Counted from the stretch's first letter, positions 43,011 to 52,037 are shown. The stretch: 64,000 nt of DNA from Imperialibacter sp963977595 (GCF_048007035.1 NZ_CP180355.1:1798001-1862000), one strand, 5' to 3'. Program-made: numbers and translations. Notes: generated by a model from the sequence alone, not told the origin.

Positions 43011-44067
43011 ATCTCATTGCCAGACTGCCGACCAGCAAAAAGAAGTCGTCGTGAGTCGTTGCATCCTGAGAGAGAAAAATAGCGTTAGCATCGCTTCCAT
43101 ACTTTGCCTCCACTCTGAGTTTGGCATTATCGGCCACGTTCAGCGTACCGGTCATTGAATACGTACTTAAGTTGAAACCGCCTCCGGACGTATTGACCAA
43201 TATCTCGTCGTCGTCACGCATGTTTTCCACCCGTCCGGCTATTGCAAGCTTGTCACTAATCTTATACTCTGCAATCAGCATCGCTATCACAAAATTGCCG
43301 CTATCATCAGACCCCACGAGCTCCTGCGCTCCATAGTCGAAGGACGCCACTGCATGAAATTTTGCGTTGAATGCATACTTTATCCAGGCGTTGTGGTAAT
43401 TTCTAACTTTCCTTCTCCCCACAAACCCCGGCTGTTCGTTGCCAATCAGGTTGCCATAGCTAAGGGTCAGCTCGTCGGTTGGTCGGTATTGCAAATTGAC
43501 CCCCACAGATTTAGCATTGTTGGTTTCAGCAATTATCTGCCATCCGTTAACAACGACAGCTGTGAAATCCAGTTTGTCGTTCAATGCCGCAGACAGCTTC
43601 ACACCAGTCAAATAATATGGCGTATATTCTGTGCCCAGGGCTCTGGTATATATTTCATTGTCCATTGAGGCAACTCCCTCGTAACCTGTATGCGGGGTAA
43701 TAATGCCGGCATCTACCCAAATACCTTCTTTGATCTTTATCCCAGCATTGGCCTGGTAGATCATTCTGGTGAGATCGTTGGGTTCCGCAGCGTAATTGTA
43801 TTGCACATACGTTCCAGTCTGGAGTCCAAAACTACTTCGCACTCTCTTCGCTGAGTACTCTGCCAGCAAATAGCCCCAGTTGAGATTGAATTCATTATGT
43901 CGGGCTGCCTGAGTCACATATTGCCTTGAGTTATTCAATGGCTTGTTGAAGTCGTAAGCATAGTACACATCGGCGAAGCCAGAAAACGTAAATTGCCTAT
44001 CGCTATCTTGCGCATGCAGTTGCTTTGCCAACATAAGTGCAATAAACAGGATTAATGGGGTCTTCAT
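43000..44067 (-). CDS. Outer-membrane porin (OmpL/bbp2-like)
   Basis: About 355 residues from ATG 44067 (signal TPLILFIALMLAKQLHAQ). FTFSGFADVYYAYDFNKP at the start and repeated amphipathic strands to VGSLAMRFTK (terminal aromatic before TK) match the beta-barrel porin-2 family. A TTG at 44082 would add five residues. Convergent overlap with recR by 11 bases. Confidence 0.85.
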   Translation of the reverse strand: MKTPLILFIALMLAKQLHAQDSDRQFTFSGFADVYYAYDFNKPLNNSRQYVTQAARHNEFNLNWGYLLAEYSAKRVRSSFGLQTGTYVQYNYAAEPNDLTRMIYQANAGIKIKEGIWVDAGIITPHTGYEGVASMDNEIYTRALGTEYTPYYLTGVKLSAALNDKLDFTAVVVNGWQIIAETNNAKSVGVNLQYRPTDELTLSYGNLIGNEQPGFVGRRKVRNYHNAWIKYAFNAKFHAVASFDYGAQELVGSDDSGNFVIAMLIAEYKISDKLAIAGRVENMRDDDEILVNTSGGGFNLSTYSMTGTLNVADNAKLRVEAKYGSDANAIFLSQDATTHDDFFLLVGSLAMRFTK

Positions 44068-44181
44068 TTTTGGAAATTTCAAAAGTCCGGCGTTGATATT
44101 GGCAAAGTTCTAAAAAAATAGGGCTTCTTGGCATAAGCGATTCATAATCTTTAATTTGCGCCGCAATTACACCCGATCAAC

Positions 44182-45378
44182 ATGAGTTTCTTATCAAAAA
44201 GAGTGAATGCCCTGGCCGAATCGGCCACACTGGCCATGGCCAAAAAGGCCAGAGAGTTAAAGTCAACCGGCGTTGACATCATCAGCTTAAGCCTCGGCGA
44301 GCCTGATTTTAAAACCCCCAAACACATACAGGAGGCTGCTAAAAAGGCCATTGACGAAGAAAAATACTTTGCCTATTCTCCTGTAGCCGGTTACCAGGAT
44401 TTGCGGGAAGCCATTGCTGCCAAATTTAGAAACGAAAACGGGCTTGATTCGAAGCCGGAAAATATCGTGGTATCGACCGGCGCCAAGCAGTCGATCTACA
44501 ACCTGATGTCGAGCATCCTCGACCCAGGAGATGAAGTAATCATTTTTGCCCCTTACTGGGTGAGCTACTCTGACATCATTCAGCTTTGCGAAGGCAAGTC
44601 GGTATTGGTGTCGGGCACTATAGAAAATGGATACAAGCCAACGGCCGCACAGCTGGAGGCAGCCATTACCCCAAAAACAAAAGCATTGCTTTACTCCTCC
44701 CCATGTAACCCTACGGGTTCTGTTTTCAGCAAGGAGGACTTTGAAGGTTTTGTAAAAGTGCTGGCGAAGCATCCGCAAATTCTGATCCTGGCGGATGAAA
44801 TCTACGAGCACATCAACTACGTGGGCAAGCACATCAGCATCGGCACGTTCCCGGAAGTAAAAGACCGCACGGTGACCATCAATGGTATGGCCAAAGGATT
44901 TGCTATGACTGGCTGGAGAATTGGCTTCATCAACGCACCCAAAGAGGTGGCGCAGGCTTGCGAAAAAATTCAAGGCCAGGTAACAAGCGGCACCAACACG
45001 ATAGCGCAAAGAGCTACCGTTTCGGCGCTTACCTCCAGCCTTGACGCCACTAAAGAAATGTCAGCGATCTACCGCAAGCGCAGAGACATGGTGTACGATC
45101 TGCTCAAAGGAATCCCCGGGTTGAAAGTAAATATGCCCGAAGGTGCTTTCTATTTCTTCCCGGATGTGAGCCACTACTTTGGCAAAAGCGATGGGGAAAT
45201 GAAGGTAAAAGATGCCGATGACTTCTGCATCTATATCCTGGCCAAAGCTCATGTAGCGCTGGTAACAGGTGGCGCTTTTGGCGCACCCAATGCGGTACGA
45301 CTTTCATACGCAGCCTCAGAGGCGGAATTGCAGGAGGCCCTCAAAAGAATCAAAGGGGCTCTGGCACTTTTGAAATAA
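44182..45378 (+). CDS. Pyridoxal-phosphate aminotransferase, class I (aspartate aminotransferase type)
   Basis: 398 residues. GEPDFKTPKHIQEAA, SSPCNPTGSVF, ILADEIYEHINYVG, and INGMAKGFAMTGWRIGF with the PLP Lys are the AspC subgroup motifs. It should transfer the amino group from aspartate to 2-oxoglutarate or serve related acids. A hairpin element lies just downstream. Confidence 0.92.
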   Translation: MSFLSKRVNALAESATLAMAKKARELKSTGVDIISLSLGEPDFKTPKHIQEAAKKAIDEEKYFAYSPVAGYQDLREAIAAKFRNENGLDSKPENIVVSTGAKQSIYNLMSSILDPGDEVIIFAPYWVSYSDIIQLCEGKSVLVSGTIENGYKPTAAQLEAAITPKTKALLYSSPCNPTGSVFSKEDFEGFVKVLAKHPQILILADEIYEHINYVGKHISIGTFPEVKDRTVTINGMAKGFAMTGWRIGFINAPKEVAQACEKIQGQVTSGTNTIAQRATVSALTSSLDATKEMSAIYRKRRDMVYDLLKGIPGLKVNMPEGAFYFFPDVSHYFGKSDGEMKVKDADDFCIYILAKAHVALVTGGAFGAPNAVRLSYAASEAELQEALKRIKGALALLK

Positions 45379-45406
45379 AGCTCCCTTTTGAATAGAAATG
45401 TCATCT

Positions 45407-45456
45407 TGAGCCTGTCGAAAGAGATTATTGAAACCAAATCGCCTTCGACAGGCTCA
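45407..45456. repeat. Hairpin repeat (TGAGCCTGTCGAA family)
   Basis: TGAGCCTGTCGAA (45407-45419) and TTCGACAGGCTCA (45444-45456) form a 13-bp perfect inverted repeat. The right arm and following CTGACACA match a single-arm copy at 13215-13249. Confidence 0.75.
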
Positions 45457-45494
45457 GACTGACACACTTTTTTAAACTTTCTTTTTTTAACTCA

Positions 45495-45502
45495 TATATT
45501 TG
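45495..45502 (+). promoter_or_regulatory. Promoter -7 box for the heptose kinase gene
   Basis: TATATTTG, exact TAnnTTTG match, 25 bases before the ATG at 45527. Confidence 0.55.
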
Positions 45503-45526
45503 GGCCGTTAACCCAATCATTTGTCC

Positions 45527-46537
45527 ATGCCCTTCTCCTCCATTCAGGAAGTTTTCAACGCTTTTGAAAATCTCAAAGTACTCGTCATCGGTGATGTGAT
45601 GATCGACTCCTACATTTATGGTAACGCTGCCCGCATCTCTCCTGAGGCGCCCGTGCCGGTCGTAAACGTCAGCAAAAAAGAGAACCGCTTGGGGGGTGCC
45701 GCTAATGTGGCGCTCAATATTCAGTCGCTGGGAGCCACCCCCATTCTTTGCAGTATCATTGGCGATGAGCTGGACGGCGAAACATTTTTTGAGCTGCTTA
45801 AAGCAAGAAACATTTCTTCCCAGGGCATCATCAAAAGCCGGGAGAGGATTACGACGGTAAAAACCAGAGTGCTGGCCGGCTCGCAGCACATGCTCCGGGT
45901 CGACAGCGAAACCGACAAAGCATTGACCGCTCTTGAGCAGCGAGCACTTATGGATCATATTCGTAATCTGGCAACAGGTTGCGACGTCATCATTTTTGAG
46001 GACTACGACAAAGGTGTACTTAACCCGGCCATCATTTCACAAACCATCAATCTGGCCAACGAGCTGGGCATCCCCACAGTAGTGGATCCAAAGAAAAGAA
46101 ATTTTCTGGCCTACAGCGGTGCCTCCCTATTCAAACCCAACCTTCGGGAGCTGAAAGAAGGCCTGAAGCTGGAGTTCGATCATCACGACCTGGATCAGCT
46201 GTCATCAGCAGTGAACCAGCTCAATGCGCACATGCCGGTTGAAAAGGCACTCATCACGCTATCAGACAGAGGTGTTTACCTTACCGACCATGTGCAGTCC
46301 ATCCACTACCCTGCCCACATCCGCCGCATTGCCGACGTATCCGGTGCAGGCGACACTGTGGTGAGTATAGCAGCACTCTGCGAGGCACTGCATTTGTCGC
46401 TGGAAGTGCAGGCCGAGCTCAGCAACCTCGGAGGCGGACTTGTGTGCCAGCACCTGGGGGTAATGCCCATCGAAATGGAGAGCCTGCTTCAGGAGGCACT
46501 GAAAAATGAGATAATTTTGAAGCATTTGAAAGACTAG
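45527..46537 (+). CDS. PfkB-family kinase, heptose-7-phosphate kinase (RfaE domain I)
   Basis: 336 residues from ATG 45527. VLVIGDVMIDSYIYGNAARISPEAPVPVV and LGGAANVALNIQSLGA match the RfaE/HldE N-terminal kinase, and ADVSGAGDTVVS is the PfkB catalytic signature (Asp). It phosphorylates D-glycero-D-manno-heptose 7-phosphate for LPS core. The nucleotidyltransferase half of HldE is absent, so domain II is elsewhere. Confidence 0.87.
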   Translation: MPFSSIQEVFNAFENLKVLVIGDVMIDSYIYGNAARISPEAPVPVVNVSKKENRLGGAANVALNIQSLGATPILCSIIGDELDGETFFELLKARNISSQGIIKSRERITTVKTRVLAGSQHMLRVDSETDKALTALEQRALMDHIRNLATGCDVIIFEDYDKGVLNPAIISQTINLANELGIPTVVDPKKRNFLAYSGASLFKPNLRELKEGLKLEFDHHDLDQLSSAVNQLNAHMPVEKALITLSDRGVYLTDHVQSIHYPAHIRRIADVSGAGDTVVSIAALCEALHLSLEVQAELSNLGGGLVCQHLGVMPIEMESLLQEALKNEIILKHLKD

Positions 46538-46599
46538 TACTGAGTTATTTTTAGTTCTAATCTCCGCACTGCAGTCAGCCCGGTTCACGGCATCCTGCT

Positions 46600-47844
46600 T
46601 CAAAAGAAATCCTTCAGTGCGCTGAAGCCAATCACTGAAATAACGCACGAGAAAACAAACGCCAGCACCAGCCCGGTGTTTAAAAACCAGCCTGCCCGAT
46701 GCTCGCCCATTACCGCTTTCCGATTGATCATATAAATGATTCCACCAATGACCAGCGGCAGCACAAACACATTGGCCACCTGAGTGGCTATCTGGGCAGC
46801 GATGGGATTGGCTCCCAAAATAGGGACGGAGAGCCCGACGACGCAAGCCACGGCTGTGAGTCGCTTGAAAAGCTTCGACTTCAAATCAAGCTCGCCGTTT
46901 TTATAATCAGAAATCAATAGCGGTGCCACCATCAGAATAGGAAACACCGACGAAAGTCCTGCGCTGAGCGCTCCCGTCATAAACAGCGCCACAGCAAATT
47001 TTCCAGCCACGGGCTCCAGGGTGTACACCATATCAATCACCTTGTTGATCGTCAGCCCCTTGTAGTAAAGAGCACCCATGGCCGTAATCATGATGGCCGC
47101 ACTGATGACAAACATGAGCAACGCCGACGACAGGGCGTCTCTCGACTGCAGAGAGGTGTCCTCCCTGGCCCAGCCTTTGCCCTGCATCAGCAGCGGCCGC
47201 ACCACAAAGGTAGGTGCCGCCATGGTAGTGCCCACAAAGGCGGCCACAAGGAGACTTCCTCCCTCTCCCTCAGGAATGGAAGGGATAAAGCCCATCACTA
47301 TTTCGCCAGGGGGAGGCAGCACAATGAACATGGAAATGAGAAATGACACGCCCATGATGGTGACGAAAAGAATAAGGATCTTTTCAAAAAACGAATACTT
47401 GCCCACTATCAGCAGAAAGTACAGGATGGCAAGAATGACCACGGCGATAGACAATACGGCCCAGTAGCTTTCCGCTGGCAGGCCGGGCAGAAACAAACGG
47501 GCGATCTCATAAAGTGCGTTGGCCGAAAGCCCCACGATGCCCGACAGCGAATTCCACTGGCCGATAACGATCCCAACGATAAGCACTACGGCCAGCACTT
47601 TGCCAAACTTCAGCTCTGTTTTGAAGCTGTTGACCGCCGTTCGGCCAGTCACCACAGCGTACCTGCCATACGCCTCCATGAGCGCCCACGAAAAAATGCA
47701 GCTAAGCGACAACACCCAAAGCAGCTGCGAGCCATACTGGCTGCCGGCTTTGGCCATGGAGGTGACACTGCCTGTGCCTACTGTGTATCCTATGCAAAAG
47801 AGCCCTGGCCCTATCGACAATAAAAAAGCGGCGATCTTCTTCAT
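46600..47844 (-). CDS. Nramp-fold membrane transporter lacking metal-site motifs
   Basis: 414 residues, about 11 helices in LeuT-like Nramp order. The TM1 motif where true Nramps have DPGN reads GYTVGTGSVTSM, and the TM6 MPH motif reads MAAPTFVV. The metal-coordinating Asp, Asn and Met are therefore missing. It follows the dehydratase gene by eight bases on the same strand, so it is likely cotranscribed and may carry an organic acid or sugar acid rather than Mn/Fe (inference). Confidence 0.8.
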   Translation of the reverse strand: MKKIAAFLLSIGPGLFCIGYTVGTGSVTSMAKAGSQYGSQLLWVLSLSCIFSWALMEAYGRYAVVTGRTAVNSFKTELKFGKVLAVVLIVGIVIGQWNSLSGIVGLSANALYEIARLFLPGLPAESYWAVLSIAVVILAILYFLLIVGKYSFFEKILILFVTIMGVSFLISMFIVLPPPGEIVMGFIPSIPEGEGGSLLVAAFVGTTMAAPTFVVRPLLMQGKGWAREDTSLQSRDALSSALLMFVISAAIMITAMGALYYKGLTINKVIDMVYTLEPVAGKFAVALFMTGALSAGLSSVFPILMVAPLLISDYKNGELDLKSKLFKRLTAVACVVGLSVPILGANPIAAQIATQVANVFVLPLVIGGIIYMINRKAVMGEHRAGWFLNTGLVLAFVFSCVISVIGFSALKDFF

Positions 47845-47852
47845 ACGTTCTC

Positions 47853-49085
47853 TTACCAGTTGGTGAATGATCCGTCAGCTCTCCTGAAGCCGGGGTGGTT
47901 GTAGTCGCTGCCTTTGGTGATCTCGTTGATCAGCTCAACATTCGCAGGATTGAACTCCATGCCAAGGCCAGGCCTCTCCGTTGGGTAGAGCTTCCCATTT
48001 TTGAAGTTCAGATAGTCGTCGTTGAGGTAGTCAGTCTTCGTTGCGGCATTACCCAGTATCTCGGTGAGCACAAAGCCCGACGAGGCACCCAGCGTATGCA
48101 CAAGAGCTGCCGTGGAAATCGGCCCGGTAAAGTGAGGAATGAGCCCCACATAGTGTGTTTCACAGATGGCAGCGATCTTCATGAATTCGGTAATGCCCCC
48201 GGTATTGGGCAGGGTTACCCTCGAAAAATCGATTAGGTGGTCTTCTACCAACTCATTGATGTCCCACCGGTCGCCAAACTGCTCGCCTACGGCGATAGGC
48301 ACATTTACTTTGGTTCGCAACGTCTCGTAAATGCCTGGGTTTTCTGACCGCACCAGATCCTCCACGAAAAGTGGCCGAAGTGGCTCAATCATGTTGCACA
48401 CTGTCACGGCTTCGGCTGTGTCGAACCTAGTGTGCAGGTCGATGCACCACTGGCCGTCTTCCCCCACTCCCTCCCGGATTTGCTCACAATGCCTTCGGTA
48501 GCTGTTCAGCCATTTGTGCACATCAAACACATCTCTTGAGCCAACACCTCCATCGGTGCGGAAGGCATAAAACCCAGCTTCCATGCAGGCTTTAGCCGTT
48601 TCCTTCACCGACCCCTGGCCGGGAAAGCCGGTGGAGTAGCAAGGAATATAATCACGGGTGAGGCCACCAAGCAATTCATACACCGGCACATTCAGCGCTT
48701 TACCTTTGATGTCCCACAGGGCCATGTCCAGCGCACCCATGGCGTGGAGCCGCTCACGACCCGAGGGATAGAAATAGCCCCGGTTTACTTTCTGCCACAG
48801 GTGCTCAATACGGAACGGGTCTTCACCAATCAGCATTTCGGCCACATTCTGGATCATCTCTTTAGAGCCGCCCTCTCCTATACCGGTGATGCCACCATTG
48901 GTTTCCACCACCACAATGTCCCGCATCTGAGCAAAGGCCGGTTTGGTATAATCGGGGTCACGGTAGTGCCTGATTTTTGTGATTTTGAGGTCGGACTGGG
49001 TATGGGCATTCAAAAATGGGAGCCCCATGGCGAGGCCGCTGGCCGTCAACAGGCTTTTTTTGACAAAGTCTCTTCGGGTGGTCAT
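47853..49085 (-). CDS. Tat-exported enolase-superfamily sugar-acid dehydratase
   Basis: 410 residues. TTRRDFVKKSLLTASGLAMG is a Tat signal. The barrel has metal ligands Asp (WCIDLHTRF), Glu (LFVEDLV) and Glu (IAVGEQFGDR), and LIPHFTGPIS with the catalytic His, as in mannonate/galactonate dehydratase relatives. The Lys of the KxK motif in many members is replaced here (FRTDGG). Predicted periplasmic action on a sugar acid; the neighbouring transporter could take up the product. Confidence 0.85.
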   Translation of the reverse strand: MTTRRDFVKKSLLTASGLAMGLPFLNAHTQSDLKITKIRHYRDPDYTKPAFAQMRDIVVVETNGGITGIGEGGSKEMIQNVAEMLIGEDPFRIEHLWQKVNRGYFYPSGRERLHAMGALDMALWDIKGKALNVPVYELLGGLTRDYIPCYSTGFPGQGSVKETAKACMEAGFYAFRTDGGVGSRDVFDVHKWLNSYRRHCEQIREGVGEDGQWCIDLHTRFDTAEAVTVCNMIEPLRPLFVEDLVRSENPGIYETLRTKVNVPIAVGEQFGDRWDINELVEDHLIDFSRVTLPNTGGITEFMKIAAICETHYVGLIPHFTGPISTAALVHTLGASSGFVLTEILGNAATKTDYLNDDYLNFKNGKLYPTERPGLGMEFNPANVELINEITKGSDYNHPGFRRADGSFTNW

Positions 49086-49293
49086 GAGCAGGTAGTTTTA
49101 AGTGGTAGCTATAATGGTCAACCGACAGCAGGTATATTACCAGTTGTCGGGTATCGGAAATTAGTAAAAGATGGGGACAAAGCGTGACTTGGCCTAGCTC
49201 AATTGAGATGAAAGCTTTCTGGCGCAGGCGGACGGGTGCTACTTGCTATGATCGGGCCGGAGATTTGAGCTTTCAGGTTTCTCCTGTTTATCA

Positions 49294-49580
49294 ACCTCGT
49301 GCACATCTGCAGTAGCCTTGCTCAGATTGAGCAAACATAAAACAGCCTTGCGGCAGCTTTGCTCAACTTGAGCAAACATGTTGCAGGCTTGCGGCGGCCT
49401 TGCTCAACCTGAGCAAGTGTGACGCAGATCTGCGAGAGACTTGCTCAACCTGAGCAAGCGTGATGCAAGCTTACGGGAGCCTTGCTCAAGCCGAGCAAAC
49501 GTGTTGCAGTACTGCGGCAGCTTTGCTCAAGCCGAGCGAATGTGAAGGACATCTGCGGTCTCCTTGGCAAATATAGCCCA
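49294..49580. repeat. Six-unit 41-bp tandem array of 17-bp palindromes
   Basis: TTGCTCA-N3-TGAGCAA (third arm base varies to CGAGC in the last two) starts at 49318, 49359, 49400, 49441, 49482 and 49523, exactly every 41 bases. A degenerate seventh TTG begins at 49564. The 24-base spacers resemble each other (CA-rich start, GCGGCAGCC-like end), so this is a satellite-like repeat, not a CRISPR array. The region 49086-49693 otherwise holds no gene. Confidence 0.9.
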
Positions 49581-49681
49581 CCACTGCGGAATGTCTTTTA
49601 CCTAAAGGAGGGGCTGTCTGGCTTCCTTAATCCACCTAGTATTCATGGAAGATTCGTGTAGCTTCAATCTTTTCGATTAGT

Positions 49682-49689
49682 TATATTTG
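49682..49689 (+). promoter_or_regulatory. Promoter -7 box directly before the ParE-type antitoxin
   Basis: TATATTTG, exact consensus, ending five bases before the ATG. Transcription would begin at or near the start codon, implying a leaderless mRNA. Confidence 0.5.
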
Positions 49690-49693
49690 CTTT

Positions 49694-49891
49694 ATGAGTT
49701 CAATCGTCGTCAATCCGCAAAGTGAGGAAGAATTTCAGTTTATTTCAGAGCTACTGAAGAAGCTGGGTGTTGATTCGATGGTCTTATCCGATGAAGATGC
49801 AGAAGATTTGGGACTATCTATCCTGATGAAAGATGTCGACCGTTCTGACTTTGCATCTGAAGATGAGGTAATGGCAAAACTGAAAGGTTGA
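49694..49891 (+). CDS. Putative antitoxin of a ParE/RelE pair
   Basis: 65 residues, acidic, helical: EEEFQFISELLKKLG then DEDAEDLGLSILMKDVD. I recognise the type from Bacteroidota genomes where such proteins precede ParE-like toxins. Stop TGA shares one base with the toxin ATG. Confidence 0.7.
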   Translation: MSSIVVNPQSEEEFQFISELLKKLGVDSMVLSDEDAEDLGLSILMKDVDRSDFASEDEVMAKLKG

Positions 49892-50157
49892 TGCAGGTTG
49901 TTTATCTTAAGAGGTTCAGCAAAGACCTTAATAAAATTACCCAACCCAAAGATCGAAAAGCAATTGCTGAGGTTATTGAACAGGTCAAGCAAGCCGAGAA
50001 AATAGAGGAACTACCTGGTGTTAAAAAACTTGCTGGCTTTGATAATGCTTTCAGGCTCCGCTCAGGAAACTATCGAATTGGCGTATTCATGGAAGGTAAT
50101 ATTGTTCAGTTTGCCAGAGTGGCGCACCGAAAAGATATCTACAAAATGTTTCCATAG
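49891..50157 (+). CDS. RelE/ParE-superfamily toxin
   Basis: 88 residues from ATG 49891. VVYLKRFSKDLNKI, GVKKLAGFDNAFRLRSGNYRIGVFMEGN and RVAHRKDIYK follow the ParE/RelE fold order (L-R-GxYRI core, C-terminal H-R-KDIY). It should inhibit gyrase or cut ribosomal mRNA; which is not clear. Confidence 0.85.
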   Translation: MQVVYLKRFSKDLNKITQPKDRKAIAEVIEQVKQAEKIEELPGVKKLAGFDNAFRLRSGNYRIGVFMEGNIVQFARVAHRKDIYKMFP

Positions 50158-50275
50158 TTGCCGCTTTTATTTGATCCCTTCGGATTAAGATTGGTATTAA
50201 AAATGAGCGTAAAAGTGTTGCGAAAAACTATGGGACGCTTCAGAACCTGGCTACGACGAAGTATTCATTCCCACC

Positions 50276-51658
50276 TCACTCAATCTTCCTGGCTACTCCA
50301 CCGCCGCCCCCTTGAAACAGCATTAAGCTCTCTACCATTCCATTATCGACAACCTGAAACGATATCTTAGCCCTCACTTCAGGCTGGAAAAAAACAGTGT
50401 CATTTTCGGCGTAAATCTCAAAGCGCTCCTCGGCTGTAGGCTGTCCATAGAGCTGCCCGCCTTCTCTCGTGATGGTGATCATGAAGCCAGGCTGTAGCTC
50501 GTACACCCCCACGTACTGCTGCAGCACCGACTCAGGCACCTCCACTGCATCACTCTTAAAGTACTGCTCTGCCAGCTCCGACCCGGAATCGAGCAGGTTG
50601 AAGCCGATATCGTCGGCACCAGTGCTGGAGTTGGTCAGCAGCACCACCCCCTTCCCAGTTTCCTTCACAAACCCGGCAAAGGTTCTGTAACCTCCGGTGC
50701 CGCCATTGTGCCAGATCACATCTCCTTCCCTGCCGTTCTTAATATGCCAGCCCATGCCCACCTGCATGCTACCGGCCTTGCTGTGCCGCATTTTGTGCGA
50801 CATGTCCATGACTGCCCGCAAGGGGGTATCCATATAGCCCAGGTTGGCGGAAATGAATTTCGCCATGTCCGAAGTGGAACTCCTGATGGCTCCTGCCCCC
50901 GCCAGCGTGGGAATGTCCCAATTCTCCACCACATAGGGGCCGGTATGCCCCAGCGCCAGGCTTTGTTTCATCGTTTCGGTAAAGGCAATCCTTGTATTGC
51001 TCATTCCCAGCGGGTCTGCAATGGTTGCCACCATCAGCGCCTCATAAGTTGTGTTCTTGTTCCGGGCCAGCAGATGCCCCAATAGGCCCTGGGCCAGGTT
51101 GGAGTATTCATATTCGGAGCCAACCGTTCTACTGGGCTCATAGTTAGAAATGAATTCGTACATCTGCTGAACAGTGTAATCGGCATAGGGATTATTGGGA
51201 TTGGCCGGGGCAAAATTGGTCGGCATTCTTGGGATGCCCGACGTATGGTCGGTGAGGTTGCCAAAGGTGATGGGCACATCGCCCATTACGGGGACTTGCA
51301 CGGTGTCCGGGAGGTAGTCGTTAATTTCGTCCTCCAGCTTCAACTCGCCATCCAGCACCTGCTGCGCCAGCAGAATAGCCGTAAACACCTTGGAAATAGA
51401 CCCTATTTCGTAAATGGTGTTTTCATCAACCGGTTTACCGTCCAGCGTCGTTTTGCCAAAATTGTAATACTTCACTCCCGACGAGTCGATAACTGCCAGG
51501 GCCATGCTGGGCATTTGTCCGTTCTGAATACGTTTTTCAATAGTGGCTACTACTTCGGGCGGCATACCAACTGTGGTGTCCTTGTTTGATTTGTCGGTGC
51601 ACTGGTAGCTAACAACGCCAACAAGAAGAAGGGCGAAAACAATTCTGAGCTGCTTCAT
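50276..51658 (-). CDS. Serine beta-lactamase-like hydrolase (class C fold), lipoprotein
   Basis: 460 residues. Lipobox GVVSYQC. SxxK motif in YEIGSISKVFTAILL, YxN as YEYSNLAQG, and HNGGTGGYRTF as the third-motif (KTG-like) box. A C-terminal domain of about 90 residues follows. Relatives are peptidases/esterases; true beta-lactamase activity is not implied. Confidence 0.87.
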   Translation of the reverse strand: MKQLRIVFALLLVGVVSYQCTDKSNKDTTVGMPPEVVATIEKRIQNGQMPSMALAVIDSSGVKYYNFGKTTLDGKPVDENTIYEIGSISKVFTAILLAQQVLDGELKLEDEINDYLPDTVQVPVMGDVPITFGNLTDHTSGIPRMPTNFAPANPNNPYADYTVQQMYEFISNYEPSRTVGSEYEYSNLAQGLLGHLLARNKNTTYEALMVATIADPLGMSNTRIAFTETMKQSLALGHTGPYVVENWDIPTLAGAGAIRSSTSDMAKFISANLGYMDTPLRAVMDMSHKMRHSKAGSMQVGMGWHIKNGREGDVIWHNGGTGGYRTFAGFVKETGKGVVLLTNSSTGADDIGFNLLDSGSELAEQYFKSDAVEVPESVLQQYVGVYELQPGFMITITREGGQLYGQPTAEERFEIYAENDTVFFQPEVRAKISFQVVDNGMVESLMLFQGGGGGVARKIE

Positions 51659-51878
51659 AAAGGTGGATAGGTTTAGGTAATCAAGATGAAAAAAGAAGCG
51701 CCCGGGTTGCTTGCGGGTGTTGACAAAGCAGGGCGTTAATTAAAGATAGGAGTTTTTGTGGCTTTTGGTGGCAGAGGGATAGGCTTTTTCAACGGAGAGA
51801 TTAGCACAAGCGGGCGCTTAAGTTAGTGGCAGCTTTTCGATGTCGAAAACACTTGCCTTGTAGAACTCTGCCGACCTA
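51659..51878. other. Intergenic region, nothing recognised
   Basis: About 220 bases without a credible gene, hairpin terminator or repeat. Confidence 0.4.
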
Positions 51879-52037
51879 CTAGGCATTTACTTTTTTCCCA
51901 TCAGTCCGTTTTGCTTTTGCTGATCTCGCTTTCTTACGATTTTCTATGACGTCGCTTATTAGTTTTTCCTCTTCTTTTGTCAAAGGCTCCAACCCTCCGA
52001 TAAAATCCACATCCAATTCTTTCCTTTTTTTTGTCAT
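51879..52037 (-). CDS. Small conserved-type protein (DFIGGLEPLTKEEE family)
   Basis: 52 residues, too short for many gene callers. It opens MTKKRKELDVDFIGGLEPLT and continues KEEEKLISDVI then a Lys/Arg-rich tail ending KKVNA. I recognise this D-F-I-G-G-x-x-P-L-T-x-E-E-E pattern from small Bacteroidota proteins that follow a larger partner gene. The start ATG overlaps the stop (ATGA) of a decayed copy of that partner. Role unknown; an antitoxin-like role is speculation. Confidence 0.6.
   Translation of the reverse strand: MTKKRKELDVDFIGGLEPLTKEEEKLISDVIENRKKARSAKAKRTDGKKVNA

Noticed and set aside
46600..47844. Standard Mn/Fe Nramp transporter
   Set aside because: Metal-binding motifs of TM1 and TM6 are absent, so the metal role was not assigned.
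49318..49539. CRISPR array
   Set aside because: Repeats are only 17 bases and palindromic, the 24-base intervals are similar to one another rather than unique, and there is no cas gene.
50158..50370. 70-codon frame after the ParE-type toxin
   Set aside because: No domain, overlaps the convergent hydrolase gene, unusual start.
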